Positions 26,300-35,115 of a stretch of 64,000 nucleotides of DNA are shown here, piece after piece. Below the pieces are notes generated by a model. That model saw only the letters and a program-made list of their open reading frames with translations. It was not told where the DNA came from and made no database searches. Origin of the DNA: Reyranella sp. GTDB lineage: Bacteria; Pseudomonadota; Alphaproteobacteria; Reyranellales; Reyranellaceae. Position 1 is the stretch's first letter; each line of letters starts with the position of its first letter. Both the position numbers and the translations under genes were made by a program. The DNA is taken from contig NZ_SCVC01000006.1 in assembly GCF_004297405.1 (NCBI RefSeq), positions 620,001 to 684,000 on the forward strand. The letters are read 5' to 3'.

Positions 26300-27205
26300 G
26301 TGCCGCTCTGGATACCGATCACGATCGCTGCAGCTTTGTTTCAGAATATCCGGACGACGATGCAGCAGAAGATTCGTGGTGTGCTGAGCGTCGATGGTGC
26401 GAACTTCATTCGCTATCTCTACGGAGCCCCGCTTGCCCTCGGCATGCTCGCTTTTCTGGTCTGGGGCACGGGCCGGGAAATGCCGCCGCTGTCCTTCGCC
26501 TTCCTGGGCCTGGTCACGATCGCGGGCCTCGCCCAGATCATCGCGACCTCGCTGATGATCCACGCTTTCTCCTTGCGCAACTATGCGGTCGGGACGGTCT
26601 ATTCGAAGACCGAGACCGTGTTCGTGGCGCTGTTCGCGACCTTCATCGCGTCCGAGCCGCTGCATTTCTGGTCGTGGATCGGCATCCTGATCTGCCTCGC
26701 TGGCGTGGCGATCCTGAGTGTGCGTGGCTCCTTCACGAACATCCGCAACGTGCTTGCTGACCTCACCCACAAGGGGGCGCTCTACGGCATCCTGTCCGGC
26801 CTGTTCTTTGCCATCGCTGCCGGCACCATCCGCGAAGCCTCGAAGTCCCTGCCCAGCGGCGACTTCATGACTCGCGGCATCACGGTGCTGGCCTGCATGA
26901 ACACCATCCAGATCATCCTGATGGCCGTCTATCTCAGCCGCCGCGATCCCGGCCAGTTCCGCAAGATCGGCGTCAACTGGAAGTCCTCGATCTGGGTCGG
27001 CGTCTTCAGCGTGCTCGGCTCAGCCGGCTGGGCACTCGCCATGACTTTGGAGAACGCAGCTCTCGTGCGGGCCGTCGGCCAGATCGAGCTCGTCTTCACC
27101 TTCATCGCCTCGCATCTCGTCCTCAAGGAGCGTCCGTCCATCGGTGAATGGTTCGGCAGCATCCTCGTGGTGGGAGGCGTCGTTCTCATCCTTGTAGCCA
27201 GGTGA
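26300..27205 (+). CDS. EamA family (DMT) transporter
   Basis: A 301-residue membrane protein with about ten hydrophobic helices in two EamA repeats. The helix ending GTVYSKTETVFVALFATFIASEPL and the last one ending LKERPSIGEWFGSILVVGGVVLILVAR carry the usual Glu signature at the close of each repeat. The start is a GTG with GGGGGAA eight bases before it. It lies 5 bp before the CoA-transferase gene and heads the catabolic run that follows, so it may import or export a compound of that pathway; substrate unknown. Confidence 0.87.
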   Translation: MPLWIPITIAAALFQNIRTTMQQKIRGVLSVDGANFIRYLYGAPLALGMLAFLVWGTGREMPPLSFAFLGLVTIAGLAQIIATSLMIHAFSLRNYAVGTVYSKTETVFVALFATFIASEPLHFWSWIGILICLAGVAILSVRGSFTNIRNVLADLTHKGALYGILSGLFFAIAAGTIREASKSLPSGDFMTRGITVLACMNTIQIILMAVYLSRRDPGQFRKIGVNWKSSIWVGVFSVLGSAGWALAMTLENAALVRAVGQIELVFTFIASHLVLKERPSIGEWFGSILVVGGVVLILVAR

Positions 27206-27210
27206 CACAA

Positions 27211-28371
27211 ATGAAAGAGAGTTCACGGCCGCTCGAAGGCCTGCGTATCCTCGACTTCTCGACGACGATTGCCGGTCCGCATTGCAGTCGGTTGCTGGCC
27301 GACATGGGCGCCGACGTCATCAAGGTCGAATCGCCGGAGGGCGATTTGATGCGCAGCCGCCCCGTTCAGCGCGACGGTGCCAGCACGATGTTCGGCCAGC
27401 TCAACGCCGGCAAGAAGTCGATCGTGCTCGATCTCAAGCGGCCAGAGTCCATTGCGGCAGTCAAGAAGCTGGTCGCCAAGGTCGACATCCTGGTGGAGAA
27501 CTATCGGCCGGGCGTCATGAAGCGGCTGGGACTCGATTATCCCGTGCTCGCAGCCCTCAATCCCAAGCTCATCTATTGCGCGATCTCAGGCTATGGCCAG
27601 ACCGGCCCCGGCGCCGGCCGGCCTGCCTATGCGCCGGTGATCCACGCCGCCACGGGTTACGACATGGCCCATCTCTTCTACCAGCAGGGTCGCGAGCGGC
27701 CGGACAATTGCGGCATCTTCGTTGCCGACTATGCCAGTGGCGCCTATGCGATGGGTGCCATCCTGGCGGCGCTGCATCAGCGCCACACGACCGGCAAGGG
27801 CCAGATGGTCGACGTTTCCATGTTCGAGACCCTGGTCGGCATGCTGTTGGGCGAGGTCAATCGTGCGCAGTTCGATTTCGAGATGCCGTCGCGGCCGATG
27901 TACGGCCCGATCGAAGCCGGCGATGGTTACGTCATGCTGGCGACGGCAAGCGAGCGCACCTTCCAAGACATGGCGACGGCTGCTGGACGGCGCGATTGGT
28001 TGACCGATCCGCGCTTCGAGAAGTATGCCGACCGGCGCATGAACTGGGGCCTGCTGATCGACGAGCTGGAGCAGTGGTCGAAGAAGATGACCGTCAAGGA
28101 GGTCGTGGCAGCGCTGGAGAAGCATGGCGTGCCCTGCTCGCCCTACCTCACGGTCACCGAGGCGCTTCAAGATCCGCAGGTCGAGCATCGCGGATCGCTC
28201 TGCACCATCGAGGACAGCGCCGGGTCCTATAAGTCCCCGGCCCCGCCGTTCCGCTTTTCCGGTTCTCCCCTGCAGAGCGGCCCCAAGGTCGCGAGCCTGG
28301 GCGCCGACACCAAGAGGGTCCTGGCGGAAGCCGGTCTTAGCTCATCCGAAATCGAGGTCCTGTTGAAATGA
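27211..28371 (+). CDS. CaiB/BaiF-type (class III) CoA-transferase
   Basis: A 386-residue family III CoA-transferase. Early motifs GLRILDFSTTIAGPHCSRLLA and GADVIKVE are characteristic, and the catalytic Asp is Asp173 in FVADYASGAY. Members move CoA between acids such as carnitine, oxalate, bile acids or succinate through an aspartyl-CoA anhydride. Its stop overlaps the start of the thiolase-like gene (ATGA), showing translational coupling, and the EamA gene ends 5 bp upstream. The acid acceptor is unknown. The neighbours (thiolase-like and PhyH dioxygenase) fit activation and degradation of a branched or aromatic acid. Confidence 0.92.
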   Translation: MKESSRPLEGLRILDFSTTIAGPHCSRLLADMGADVIKVESPEGDLMRSRPVQRDGASTMFGQLNAGKKSIVLDLKRPESIAAVKKLVAKVDILVENYRPGVMKRLGLDYPVLAALNPKLIYCAISGYGQTGPGAGRPAYAPVIHAATGYDMAHLFYQQGRERPDNCGIFVADYASGAYAMGAILAALHQRHTTGKGQMVDVSMFETLVGMLLGEVNRAQFDFEMPSRPMYGPIEAGDGYVMLATASERTFQDMATAAGRRDWLTDPRFEKYADRRMNWGLLIDELEQWSKKMTVKEVVAALEKHGVPCSPYLTVTEALQDPQVEHRGSLCTIEDSAGSYKSPAPPFRFSGSPLQSGPKVASLGADTKRVLAEAGLSSSEIEVLLK

Positions 28372-29915
28372 TTGATCCGCGTACCCCCATCCTGGTCGGC
28401 GCCGGCCAGCTCACTGACACTGCCGGCAAGCCGTCGAGCGAGCGTTCCCGTGTCGCTTTCTCTGCCGAAGCGGCCAAGGCAGCTCTCACCGACACCGGCG
28501 CGTCGATCGGTGCCGACGCGCTCGGCCGCAAGGTCGATGCCCTGGCCGTAATGGAGTTCTTTTCTGACATCAGCCCGCGCTTCGCCTCGCCCTACGGCCG
28601 ATCGAGCAATCCGCCGAAGAGCGTCGCCAACCGGCTGGGGGCCAACCCGCGACAGCTTCTCTACAGCCATTCCGGGGGCAATATGCCCCAGTACCTCGTC
28701 AACCGCTTTGCCGAGGAAGTCTCGCGCGGGGAAACAGAGCTGGCTCTGATCTGCGGCGCCGAGCTGCTGCGCAGCACCCAGAATGCCCGCCGTGCCGGCA
28801 TGAAAATCGACTGGAACGAAGATCCAGGCGGTGGCGATCCTACCCGTGTCGGCGATTCACGCTTCGGTTTCAGCGAGGAAGAAGCGCGCCATGAGCTTCG
28901 GGCTGCCATCCACTTCTATCCGCTGCTGGAGAATGCCATCCGCGGCGGACTGAAGCGCGATGTCGACAGCCACATGAAAGCGATGGGCCGCCTGTTCGAG
29001 CGGCTCGCTGCCGTGGCCAAGGCCAATCCGCTGGCGACACGTCGCGAGGGCTATAGCGCCGAAGCCCTGTCGACGATCTCCGACGACAATCGCTGGATTT
29101 GCTTCCCCTATCCACGTCTGATGAATGCCAACGCCATCATCGATCAAGCAGCTGCCGTGCTGGTCACCTCGGTGGAAAAGGTGCGCGAATGGGGCATCCC
29201 GCAGGACCGCTGGGTGTTCCTGCATGGCTGCGCCGACGGCACCGATACCTGGGTGGTCTCGGAACGCGACAAGCTCGACGCCTCGCCCGCGATCCGCGGC
29301 TGTGCCCGCATCGCCCTCGATATGGCCGGCAAGAAGGTGGCCGATATCGACGCGTTCGACCTCTATAGCTGCTTCCCCTCAGCCGTCGAGGTGGCGATGA
29401 AGGAGATCGGCATTCCCGAGGACGACAAGCGGCCGATCAGCGTCACCGGCGGCCTCCCCTTCTTCGGCGGTCCCGGCAACAACTACGTCACGCACTCGAT
29501 CGCCGAAATGATGAACGTCGTGCGCCGCAAACCCGGTTCCTTTGGCATGGTAACGGCCAACGGCAACTACCTGACCAAGCATTCGGCGGGCCTCTATTCG
29601 ACCGAGCCGACGAAGGGTTCGTGGCAGCGCCAGGATCCGAAGAAGTTCCAGGCGGAGCTCGACGCCGGCCCGAAGCGGAGGGTCGACACCAAGCCGGCGG
29701 GCACCGGCACCATCGAGACCTACTGCGTCAGCTACGGCAAGGAAGCGCCGGAGCGCGGCTACATTCTGGGGCGCCTTGACGCTTCGGGAGACCGCTTCGT
29801 CGCCATGACGCCGGACGAGCCGGCCATCGTTGCCGACATGCTGACGAAGGAGCAGCTTGGGCGTAAAGTCACCCTCAGTGAATCAGGCGGTCGCAACGTC
29901 TTCCGCCCGTTGTGA
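28368..29915 (+). CDS. Thiolase-superfamily protein (acetyl-CoA acetyltransferase/SCP-x type)
   Basis: A 515-residue member of the thiolase superfamily with N-terminal RTPILVGAGQ and an extended C-terminal domain of the kind seen in SCP-x-like acyltransferases. At the position where classical thiolases have their nucleophilic Cys, this protein reads YSHSGGNMPQ (about 99-108), with no Cys; the C-terminal half has DLYSCFPSAVEVA and NNYVTHSIAEM. Related annotated acetyl-CoA acetyltransferases share this GGN variant, so the chemistry may differ from thiolysis. It overlaps the CoA-transferase gene and is followed after 7 bp by a PhyH dioxygenase. Likely role: carbon-carbon bond formation or cleavage on a CoA ester. 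Confidence 0.82.
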   Translation: MIDPRTPILVGAGQLTDTAGKPSSERSRVAFSAEAAKAALTDTGASIGADALGRKVDALAVMEFFSDISPRFASPYGRSSNPPKSVANRLGANPRQLLYSHSGGNMPQYLVNRFAEEVSRGETELALICGAELLRSTQNARRAGMKIDWNEDPGGGDPTRVGDSRFGFSEEEARHELRAAIHFYPLLENAIRGGLKRDVDSHMKAMGRLFERLAAVAKANPLATRREGYSAEALSTISDDNRWICFPYPRLMNANAIIDQAAAVLVTSVEKVREWGIPQDRWVFLHGCADGTDTWVVSERDKLDASPAIRGCARIALDMAGKKVADIDAFDLYSCFPSAVEVAMKEIGIPEDDKRPISVTGGLPFFGGPGNNYVTHSIAEMMNVVRRKPGSFGMVTANGNYLTKHSAGLYSTEPTKGSWQRQDPKKFQAELDAGPKRRVDTKPAGTGTIETYCVSYGKEAPERGYILGRLDASGDRFVAMTPDEPAIVADMLTKEQLGRKVTLSESGGRNVFRPL

Positions 29916-29922
29916 GGAAACC

Positions 29923-30756
29923 ATGCCGAACGTCCTGAACGCGGCGCAGCTCGCCGAGTATAATGAGAAAGGCTTCACCTATGCGCGCGGCCTGTTCGCG
30001 CCGGACGAGGTGAAGCTGCTGACGCGCGCGATGGAAGAAGATCCTGCCGTGCGCGACAGCATCCTCGACCGCCGCGACAGCGAGGGTCGTTCGACACGCA
30101 TTGCGTTGTGGAACCGGGCCGGCGACAGCGTCTATGGCCTCGCCGCCCGCGTCCACCGCATGGTCGATACGTCGGCCGCCCTGTTGGGCGGCCCCGTTTA
30201 TCACTTCCAGTCGAAGCTCACGGCCAAGGAGCCGGAAGTCGGCGGCGCCTGGGAATGGCACCAGGATTACGGCTACTGGTACTACAATGGCTGCCTCAGG
30301 CCCGACATGCTCTCGATCATGATCGGGCTCGATCGGACCAACCGTGAGAACGGCTGCCTGCAGATCGCCACCGGCTCACACAAGCTCGGCCGCATCGACC
30401 ATACGCCCCTCTCGCCGACCCAGAACGAGGTCGATCCCAAGCGCATGCCGCATATCCTCGAAAAGTGTCCGATCGAGTATTGCGAGCTGGAAGCCGGCGA
30501 CGCGCTGATTTTCCACTGCAACGCGATCCATCGTTCGGATGCCAACCGCTCTGCTAACCGGCGCTGGACCCTGCTCATCTGCTACAACAGGGTCGACAAC
30601 GACACGATCACCCAGAGCGACGATCGCTACTTCGTACCGCTCGACGCGGTTGACGACGAAGCCATTCGCCGCGCTGGCCTGCGCTTTGCCCGTGGCGACG
30701 GCCAGGAGCACTTCACCAGCAAACCGTACGTGCCGGACCTCCGGAAAGCGTCATAA
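29923..30756 (+). CDS. Phytanoyl-CoA dioxygenase (PhyH) family protein
   Basis: A 277-residue Fe(II)/2-oxoglutarate oxygenase. The iron ligands are His-x-Asp in WEWHQDYGYW (about 113-115) and a distal His in FHCNAIHRSDANRS (about 203), with an Arg after it for 2-oxoglutarate. The family hydroxylates CoA-bound branched acids, ectoine-like compounds and others. The ATG at 29923 has GAGGAAA before it. It is the last tightly spaced member of the EamA-CoA-transferase-thiolase run (7 bp gap), which supports alpha-hydroxylation of a CoA ester as part of the same pathway; the substrate is unknown. Confidence 0.9.
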   Translation: MPNVLNAAQLAEYNEKGFTYARGLFAPDEVKLLTRAMEEDPAVRDSILDRRDSEGRSTRIALWNRAGDSVYGLAARVHRMVDTSAALLGGPVYHFQSKLTAKEPEVGGAWEWHQDYGYWYYNGCLRPDMLSIMIGLDRTNRENGCLQIATGSHKLGRIDHTPLSPTQNEVDPKRMPHILEKCPIEYCELEAGDALIFHCNAIHRSDANRSANRRWTLLICYNRVDNDTITQSDDRYFVPLDAVDDEAIRRAGLRFARGDGQEHFTSKPYVPDLRKAS

Positions 30757-31001
30757 CCTATCGAATGGCTGCATTGGACATCAGCAAGTTGTTGGTCCGA
30801 CATTGCGGCCAAGTTGCTGACCGAACCGATCGTCTTCTTTCCTCGTCACTACTGAAGGCAATCGGCAGCTTGGTGTTGAGTCGCACCTTCGTCTGCTGGC
30901 CACCCATTGGTCACGCGGTGAAGGTTCACAGCGTCGACGGACTCGTGGTGTGTTGGCTGGATTAGCCCCCCTTCAATTCCAGCCACGAAGCGAGCAGCGA
31001 A
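30757..31001. other. Intergenic gap, 245 bp, no clear feature
   Basis: This is the longest stretch without a convincing gene. A short open frame (30765-30965) has no ribosome binding site and no family likeness. There is a loose tandem resemblance (AAGTTGTTGGTCCGAC and AAGTTGCTGACCGAAC near 30783-30825). No good hairpin, tRNA or riboswitch was seen. It should contain the end of the PhyH transcript and the promoter for the FkbM gene. Confidence 0.5.
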
Positions 31002-31760
31002 ATGACCGACGCGTCGAACCTCATGCGCGCGAAGAAGGCCGGCCTGATCTCACGGCTCAAGGACTTCCTGCGCCCCTACAACGTCTATCTTCCGGGGCGC
31101 GCCACGGTGCCGTCGTGGCAACAGTCCTTCCGCGTTCTCGCGCATTACGGGTTTCGTCCCAATACAGTGTTCGACATCGGCGTCGCCTACGGAACATACG
31201 ATCTCTATCGCGCCTTTCCTGACGCCTACTATCACCTGATCGATCCGACGCGAGAGTCGCTCCACTATATGCGGCTGCTCGAACAGCAGCTCCGGTGCAA
31301 GGTTCATCACATGGCGCTGGGCCATCACGACGGCAACGTCGACATCGAGATCCGGCCGGACATCCAGGGAGCCACCCTGCTGGAGGATGTCAGCGAGCGC
31401 GAAGTCCTGCGCTACGACCGTGTGCCGATGCGGCGCTTCGATTCATTGATCGACGAGATCGACCGGCCATCGCTGTGCAAGATCGACGTCCAGGGGGCCG
31501 AGCTGATGGTGCTCGAGGGGATGACCGGGCGGCTCGACAGCATCGATGCTCTCATTGTCGAGACCAGCACCATCGCGAGCCTCAAGGGCGGACCGGAAGT
31601 CCACGACATCGTGCACTTCATGCACGGCCACGGCTTTGCAGTGGCCGATGTCGTCGGCATGGCGCGACGGCCACTCGACGGCGCAACCGCTCAGCTCGAT
31701 CTGCTGTTTCTGCCAGAAGGCTCGCCATTGCGTCGCGACAGGCGGTGGGCGGCAGCCTGA
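31002..31760 (+). CDS. FkbM family SAM-dependent methyltransferase
   Basis: A 252-residue protein with the FkbM-type Rossmann methyltransferase core. SAM motif I is VFDIGVAYGTYD (about 56-67), an acidic residue follows in YHLIDPT, and the motif LCKIDVQGAELMVLEGM (about 159-175) is the FkbM hallmark (usual IDVEG). Family members O-methylate sugars or polyketides. It stands alone between the catabolic run and the convergent valS, with no glycosyltransferase beside it, so the acceptor is unknown. Confidence 0.88.
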   Translation: MTDASNLMRAKKAGLISRLKDFLRPYNVYLPGRATVPSWQQSFRVLAHYGFRPNTVFDIGVAYGTYDLYRAFPDAYYHLIDPTRESLHYMRLLEQQLRCKVHHMALGHHDGNVDIEIRPDIQGATLLEDVSEREVLRYDRVPMRRFDSLIDEIDRPSLCKIDVQGAELMVLEGMTGRLDSIDALIVETSTIASLKGGPEVHDIVHFMHGHGFAVADVVGMARRPLDGATAQLDLLFLPEGSPLRRDRRWAAA

Positions 31761-31792
31761 GCCGCCCTCCCCTATGGCAACGCTGGCTTCCC

Positions 31793-34471
31793 TCAGCCGC
31801 CCAGCCGCTCAAGCGCGGTGCTGAGGCGCACCTTCGTCTGCTCGGCCTGACTGCGCCGCTCGCGCTGCTCCTCGACGACCTCCTCCGGCGCACGCGACAC
31901 GAAGGCTGCGTTACCGAGTTTGGAGTCGATCTTGCCGATCTCGTCGGCCAGCTTCTTGATTTCCTTCTGAAGCCGGGCGCTTTCGGCCTTGAGGTCGATC
32001 ACCTCCCCGACCGGCAAGGCATAAGTCGCCTCGCCGATGACGAGCTGCAGCGAGGCCTTGGGTGCCGACGTAGCGGCCTCGACGCCTTCGATCCGCGCCA
32101 GGCGCTCAATGGCGGCGCGATGCGTCTCCAGCCGTCCCTTGGTCGTGTCGTTGCCGCCGATCACCAGCAACTTGAGCTTGGCGCCGGCCGGCACATTGAG
32201 CTCGGCTCGCGCCGAACGGATGTCCTGGATCAGCTTCACCAGCCAACCCATCTCGGCATCGGCAGCCGCATCGACGGCTGTCGGCACGGGCCAGGGCTGG
32301 CCGATTAGTGCGCCGTGATGGGCACGATGGCCGAGCTTATCCCACAGCTCTTCCGTGATGAAGGGCATCACGGGATGCAGCAGCTTCACCGTTTCGCGCA
32401 GCACGAAGGCCGTGACCGCCCGGGTCTCGTCCTTCTCGGGCCCATCGGCGCCCTGCAGGATCGGCTTAGTCAGCTCGACGTACCAATCGCAGACAACGCC
32501 CCAGATGAACTCGTAGAGCGTATTGGCCGCTTCGTTCAGCCGGAACTCCGTCAGGGCCTTGTCGATCGCTAGATTGGCGCGCGCCAATTCGCCCAGCATC
32601 CACTTGTTGACGGTGAGCTTTGCCGACGCCGGATCGAAGCCCTCCGGCAATGCCGCGCCGTTCATTTCGGCAAAGCGCGTGGCGTTCCAGAGCTTGGTCG
32701 CGAAGTTGCGTGAGCCCTCGACCTTGGACGTAGCCAGCCGCAGGCGACCTGCCTGTGGAGCGGCGAGCGACGTCATGGTGAAGCGCAGCGCATCGGCGCC
32801 GTATTTGTCGATCAGCTCCAGGGGATCGATCACGTTCCCCTTGGACTTCGACATCTTCTGGCCCTTCTCGTCCGTCACCAGGCCATGCAGGTAGACGGTG
32901 CGGAACGGAACATCGCCCATGAACTGCATACCCATCATCATCATGCGGGCGACCCAGAAGAACAGGATGTCCGGGGCGGTCACCAGCACACTGGTCGGAT
33001 AGTATTTGGCGAGTTCCGGCGTCTTGTCCGGCCAACCCAGGGTCGAGAACGGCCACAGCGCCGAACTGAACCAGGTGTCGAGCACGTCGGGATCGCGCTC
33101 CAGGGCGACGTCCTTGCCGTAGTGAGCACGAGCCTCGGCCTTGGCCTCCTCCTCCGACAGCGCCACGAACACTTTCTTGTCCGGGCCGTACCAGGCCGGG
33201 ATCTGGTGTCCCCACCAAAGCTGGCGAGACACACACCACGGCTCGATACTCTCCATCCACCGAAAGAAGTCGTCACGCCCGCGCTCGGGGACGAACTTCA
33301 CGCGGCCGTCGCGCGCCGCTGCGATCGGCGCTTCAGCGAGTTTCTTGGCATCGGCGTACCATTGCTCGGTGAGATAGGGTTCGACCGGCACGCCACCACG
33401 ATCGCCATAAGGCACGGCGTGCGCGTGCGGCTCGATCTTCTCGACCAGCCCCAGTTCCTCCATCTCCGCCACGATCTTCTTGCGGGCGTCGAAGCGGTCG
33501 AGGCCGCGATATTTCTCCGGCGCGTTCTCGTTAACGCGCGCGAACTTATCGAAGATGTTGATGGCATCGAGCTGATGGCGGCGGCCGACCTCGAAATCGT
33601 TGAAGTCGTGCGCAGGCGTGATCTTCACCGCACCCGAGCCCTTCTCCGGGTCGGAATACTCATCGGCCACGATGGCGATACGCCGTCCGACCAGCGGCAG
33701 GATTGCGTGTTTGCCGATCAGGTGCTTCCACTTGGGATCGTCGGGATGCACGGCAATGCCGGTATCGCCCAGCATCGTCTCGGGCCGGGTCGTGGCCACG
33801 ATGATGTGCTCGTCGCTGCCGTCGATCGGATACTTGAAGTACCAGAGGTGGCCTTTGACCTCGCGCGACTCGACCTCGAGGTCGGAGATCGCCGTCAGCA
33901 TCTTGGGATCCCAATTGACCAGACGGTTGTCCTTGTAGATCAGGCCGGCCTTGTAGAGATCGACGAACACCTTGAGGACGGAGCGCGACAGGCCTTCGTC
34001 CATGGTGAAGCGTTCACGGCTCCAGTCGCATGACGCACCGAGCCGCCGGAGCTGGCTCGTGATCGTGCCGCCGGAATAAGCCTTCCACTCCCAGACCTTG
34101 GCCAGGAATTCCTCGCGATTGAGCAGCTTCTTGTTGGCATCGCCTTTCACCGCGCCTTCGACGGCAAGGCCGATACCCTCTTGCTCGAGATTGCGGACCA
34201 CGACCATCTGGGTTGCGATGCCGGCATGGTCGGTGCCGGGCTGCCACAGCACGTCGTCGCCCTTCATGCGGCGCCAGCGGATCAGCACGTCCTGCAAGGT
34301 GTTATCGAGCGCATGCCCCATATGCAGGCTGCCCGTCACGTTCGGTGGCGGGATGACGATGCAATAGGGCTGCTTCGGTGACTCCGGATGGGCGCGGAAG
34401 GCCCCAGCCTTCTCCCATTCGGGGTAACGGCGGGCTTCGATCTCCTTGGGGTCGTAAGTCTTGTCGAGCAT
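31793..34471 (-). CDS. valS: Valine--tRNA ligase
   Basis: An 892-residue class I aminoacyl-tRNA synthetase. The HIGH motif appears as PPPNVTGSLHMGHAL (about 41-55) and KMSKS as KMSKSKGN (about 537). The large editing domain with TTRPETMLGDTGIAVHP, the Trp-rich VSRQLWWGHQIPAWY region, the anticodon-binding helical domain and a C-terminal coiled coil (from about 835) are all present. This is the full set for ValRS. It charges tRNA-Val with valine in the cytoplasm. It lies downstream of tolC and popZ on the same strand but a terminator (34487-34519) separates it from popZ. Confidence 0.97.
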   Translation of the reverse strand: MLDKTYDPKEIEARRYPEWEKAGAFRAHPESPKQPYCIVIPPPNVTGSLHMGHALDNTLQDVLIRWRRMKGDDVLWQPGTDHAGIATQMVVVRNLEQEGIGLAVEGAVKGDANKKLLNREEFLAKVWEWKAYSGGTITSQLRRLGASCDWSRERFTMDEGLSRSVLKVFVDLYKAGLIYKDNRLVNWDPKMLTAISDLEVESREVKGHLWYFKYPIDGSDEHIIVATTRPETMLGDTGIAVHPDDPKWKHLIGKHAILPLVGRRIAIVADEYSDPEKGSGAVKITPAHDFNDFEVGRRHQLDAINIFDKFARVNENAPEKYRGLDRFDARKKIVAEMEELGLVEKIEPHAHAVPYGDRGGVPVEPYLTEQWYADAKKLAEAPIAAARDGRVKFVPERGRDDFFRWMESIEPWCVSRQLWWGHQIPAWYGPDKKVFVALSEEEAKAEARAHYGKDVALERDPDVLDTWFSSALWPFSTLGWPDKTPELAKYYPTSVLVTAPDILFFWVARMMMMGMQFMGDVPFRTVYLHGLVTDEKGQKMSKSKGNVIDPLELIDKYGADALRFTMTSLAAPQAGRLRLATSKVEGSRNFATKLWNATRFAEMNGAALPEGFDPASAKLTVNKWMLGELARANLAIDKALTEFRLNEAANTLYEFIWGVVCDWYVELTKPILQGADGPEKDETRAVTAFVLRETVKLLHPVMPFITEELWDKLGHRAHHGALIGQPWPVPTAVDAAADAEMGWLVKLIQDIRSARAELNVPAGAKLKLLVIGGNDTTKGRLETHRAAIERLARIEGVEAATSAPKASLQLVIGEATYALPVGEVIDLKAESARLQKEIKKLADEIGKIDSKLGNAAFVSRAPEEVVEEQRERRSQAEQTKVRLSTALERLGG

Positions 34472-34486
34472 CTCTTTGCCTTATAA

Positions 34487-34519
34487 CGAAAAACGCCACG
34501 GTTGCGGCGCCGTGGCGTT
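34487..34519 (-). terminator. Rho-independent terminator after popZ
   Basis: On the minus strand a perfect 10-bp stem (AACGCCACGG with CCGTGGCGTT, arms at 34492-34501 and 34510-34519, 8-base loop) is followed by a run of five T. It lies 24 bp after the popZ stop codon and before valS, so it should end the pcm/tolC/popZ transcript. Confidence 0.8.
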
Positions 34520-34542
34520 CAATGACGGAGGGCGCCTGGGGG

Positions 34543-35115
34543 TCAGCGGCGTGTCAGCCGGGAAATCTCGCGTTCAACATAGCGCTCGACCATCGGCGGC
34601 AGGTTCTTGTCGAGCCATTCCTTCAGCATCGGCCGCAGCATTTCCTTGACCAGATCCTCGATGGTCTTGCCGCCATTGCCGATCGCCGGGCCAGGGTCCG
34701 GTGCTGCGGGCGGCGGAACGCTATCCTGCACCGCCTGGTTCAGACGGGCAAAAGCGGTGCTCGCGACGCCGACAACGCTCGGTCCCACAAGAGAGCCGTC
34801 AGCAGGTCCATCAACAGACGGCTGCGGCATCTCGGCGGCCTTGATCGGGTCGATCCGCGGCTGGCCTGGCTGGGTATTGGATGACATTCCCGGCCCCTTG
34901 GTGGGTTCCTCGACGAGATCCGTCAGCAGCAACACGTCGTCGCTCGGCGGTGATTGGCGCGGTGACGGCGAAATCCCGGGCGGATGGCTCAATGGTGCTC
35001 CCGGCTTCTGGCCGGTGATCTGAGCGCGGGCTTCGTCGTCGGAAATGATCTTGCGAATGGACGCCAGGATATCGTCCATCGAGGGGTCGTTGTTGGGATC
35101 TTTGGCGGCGCTCAT
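34543..35115 (-). CDS. popZ: Pole-organising protein PopZ (DUF2497)
   Basis: A 190-residue protein with the three-part PopZ layout. The N-terminal helix SMDDILASIRKIISDDEA (about 12-29) is the binding segment for partner proteins, the middle is a Pro-rich disordered linker (about 36-140), and the C-terminal helices EDLVKEMLRPMLKEWLDKNLPP and VERYVEREISRL drive oligomerisation. In Caulobacter PopZ builds a polar microdomain that anchors parS/ParB and signalling proteins. Its ATG overlaps the tolC stop (ATGA). The tolC-popZ-valS order is a known alphaproteobacterial neighbourhood and is the clearest taxonomic marker in this window. Confidence 0.92.
   Translation of the reverse strand: MSAAKDPNNDPSMDDILASIRKIISDDEARAQITGQKPGAPLSHPPGISPSPRQSPPSDDVLLLTDLVEEPTKGPGMSSNTQPGQPRIDPIKAAEMPQPSVDGPADGSLVGPSVVGVASTAFARLNQAVQDSVPPPAAPDPGPAIGNGGKTIEDLVKEMLRPMLKEWLDKNLPPMVERYVEREISRLTRR

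Noticed and set aside
30765-30965. Short plus-strand open frame of about 66 codons
   Set aside because: No ribosome site, no family likeness, ordinary intergenic composition.
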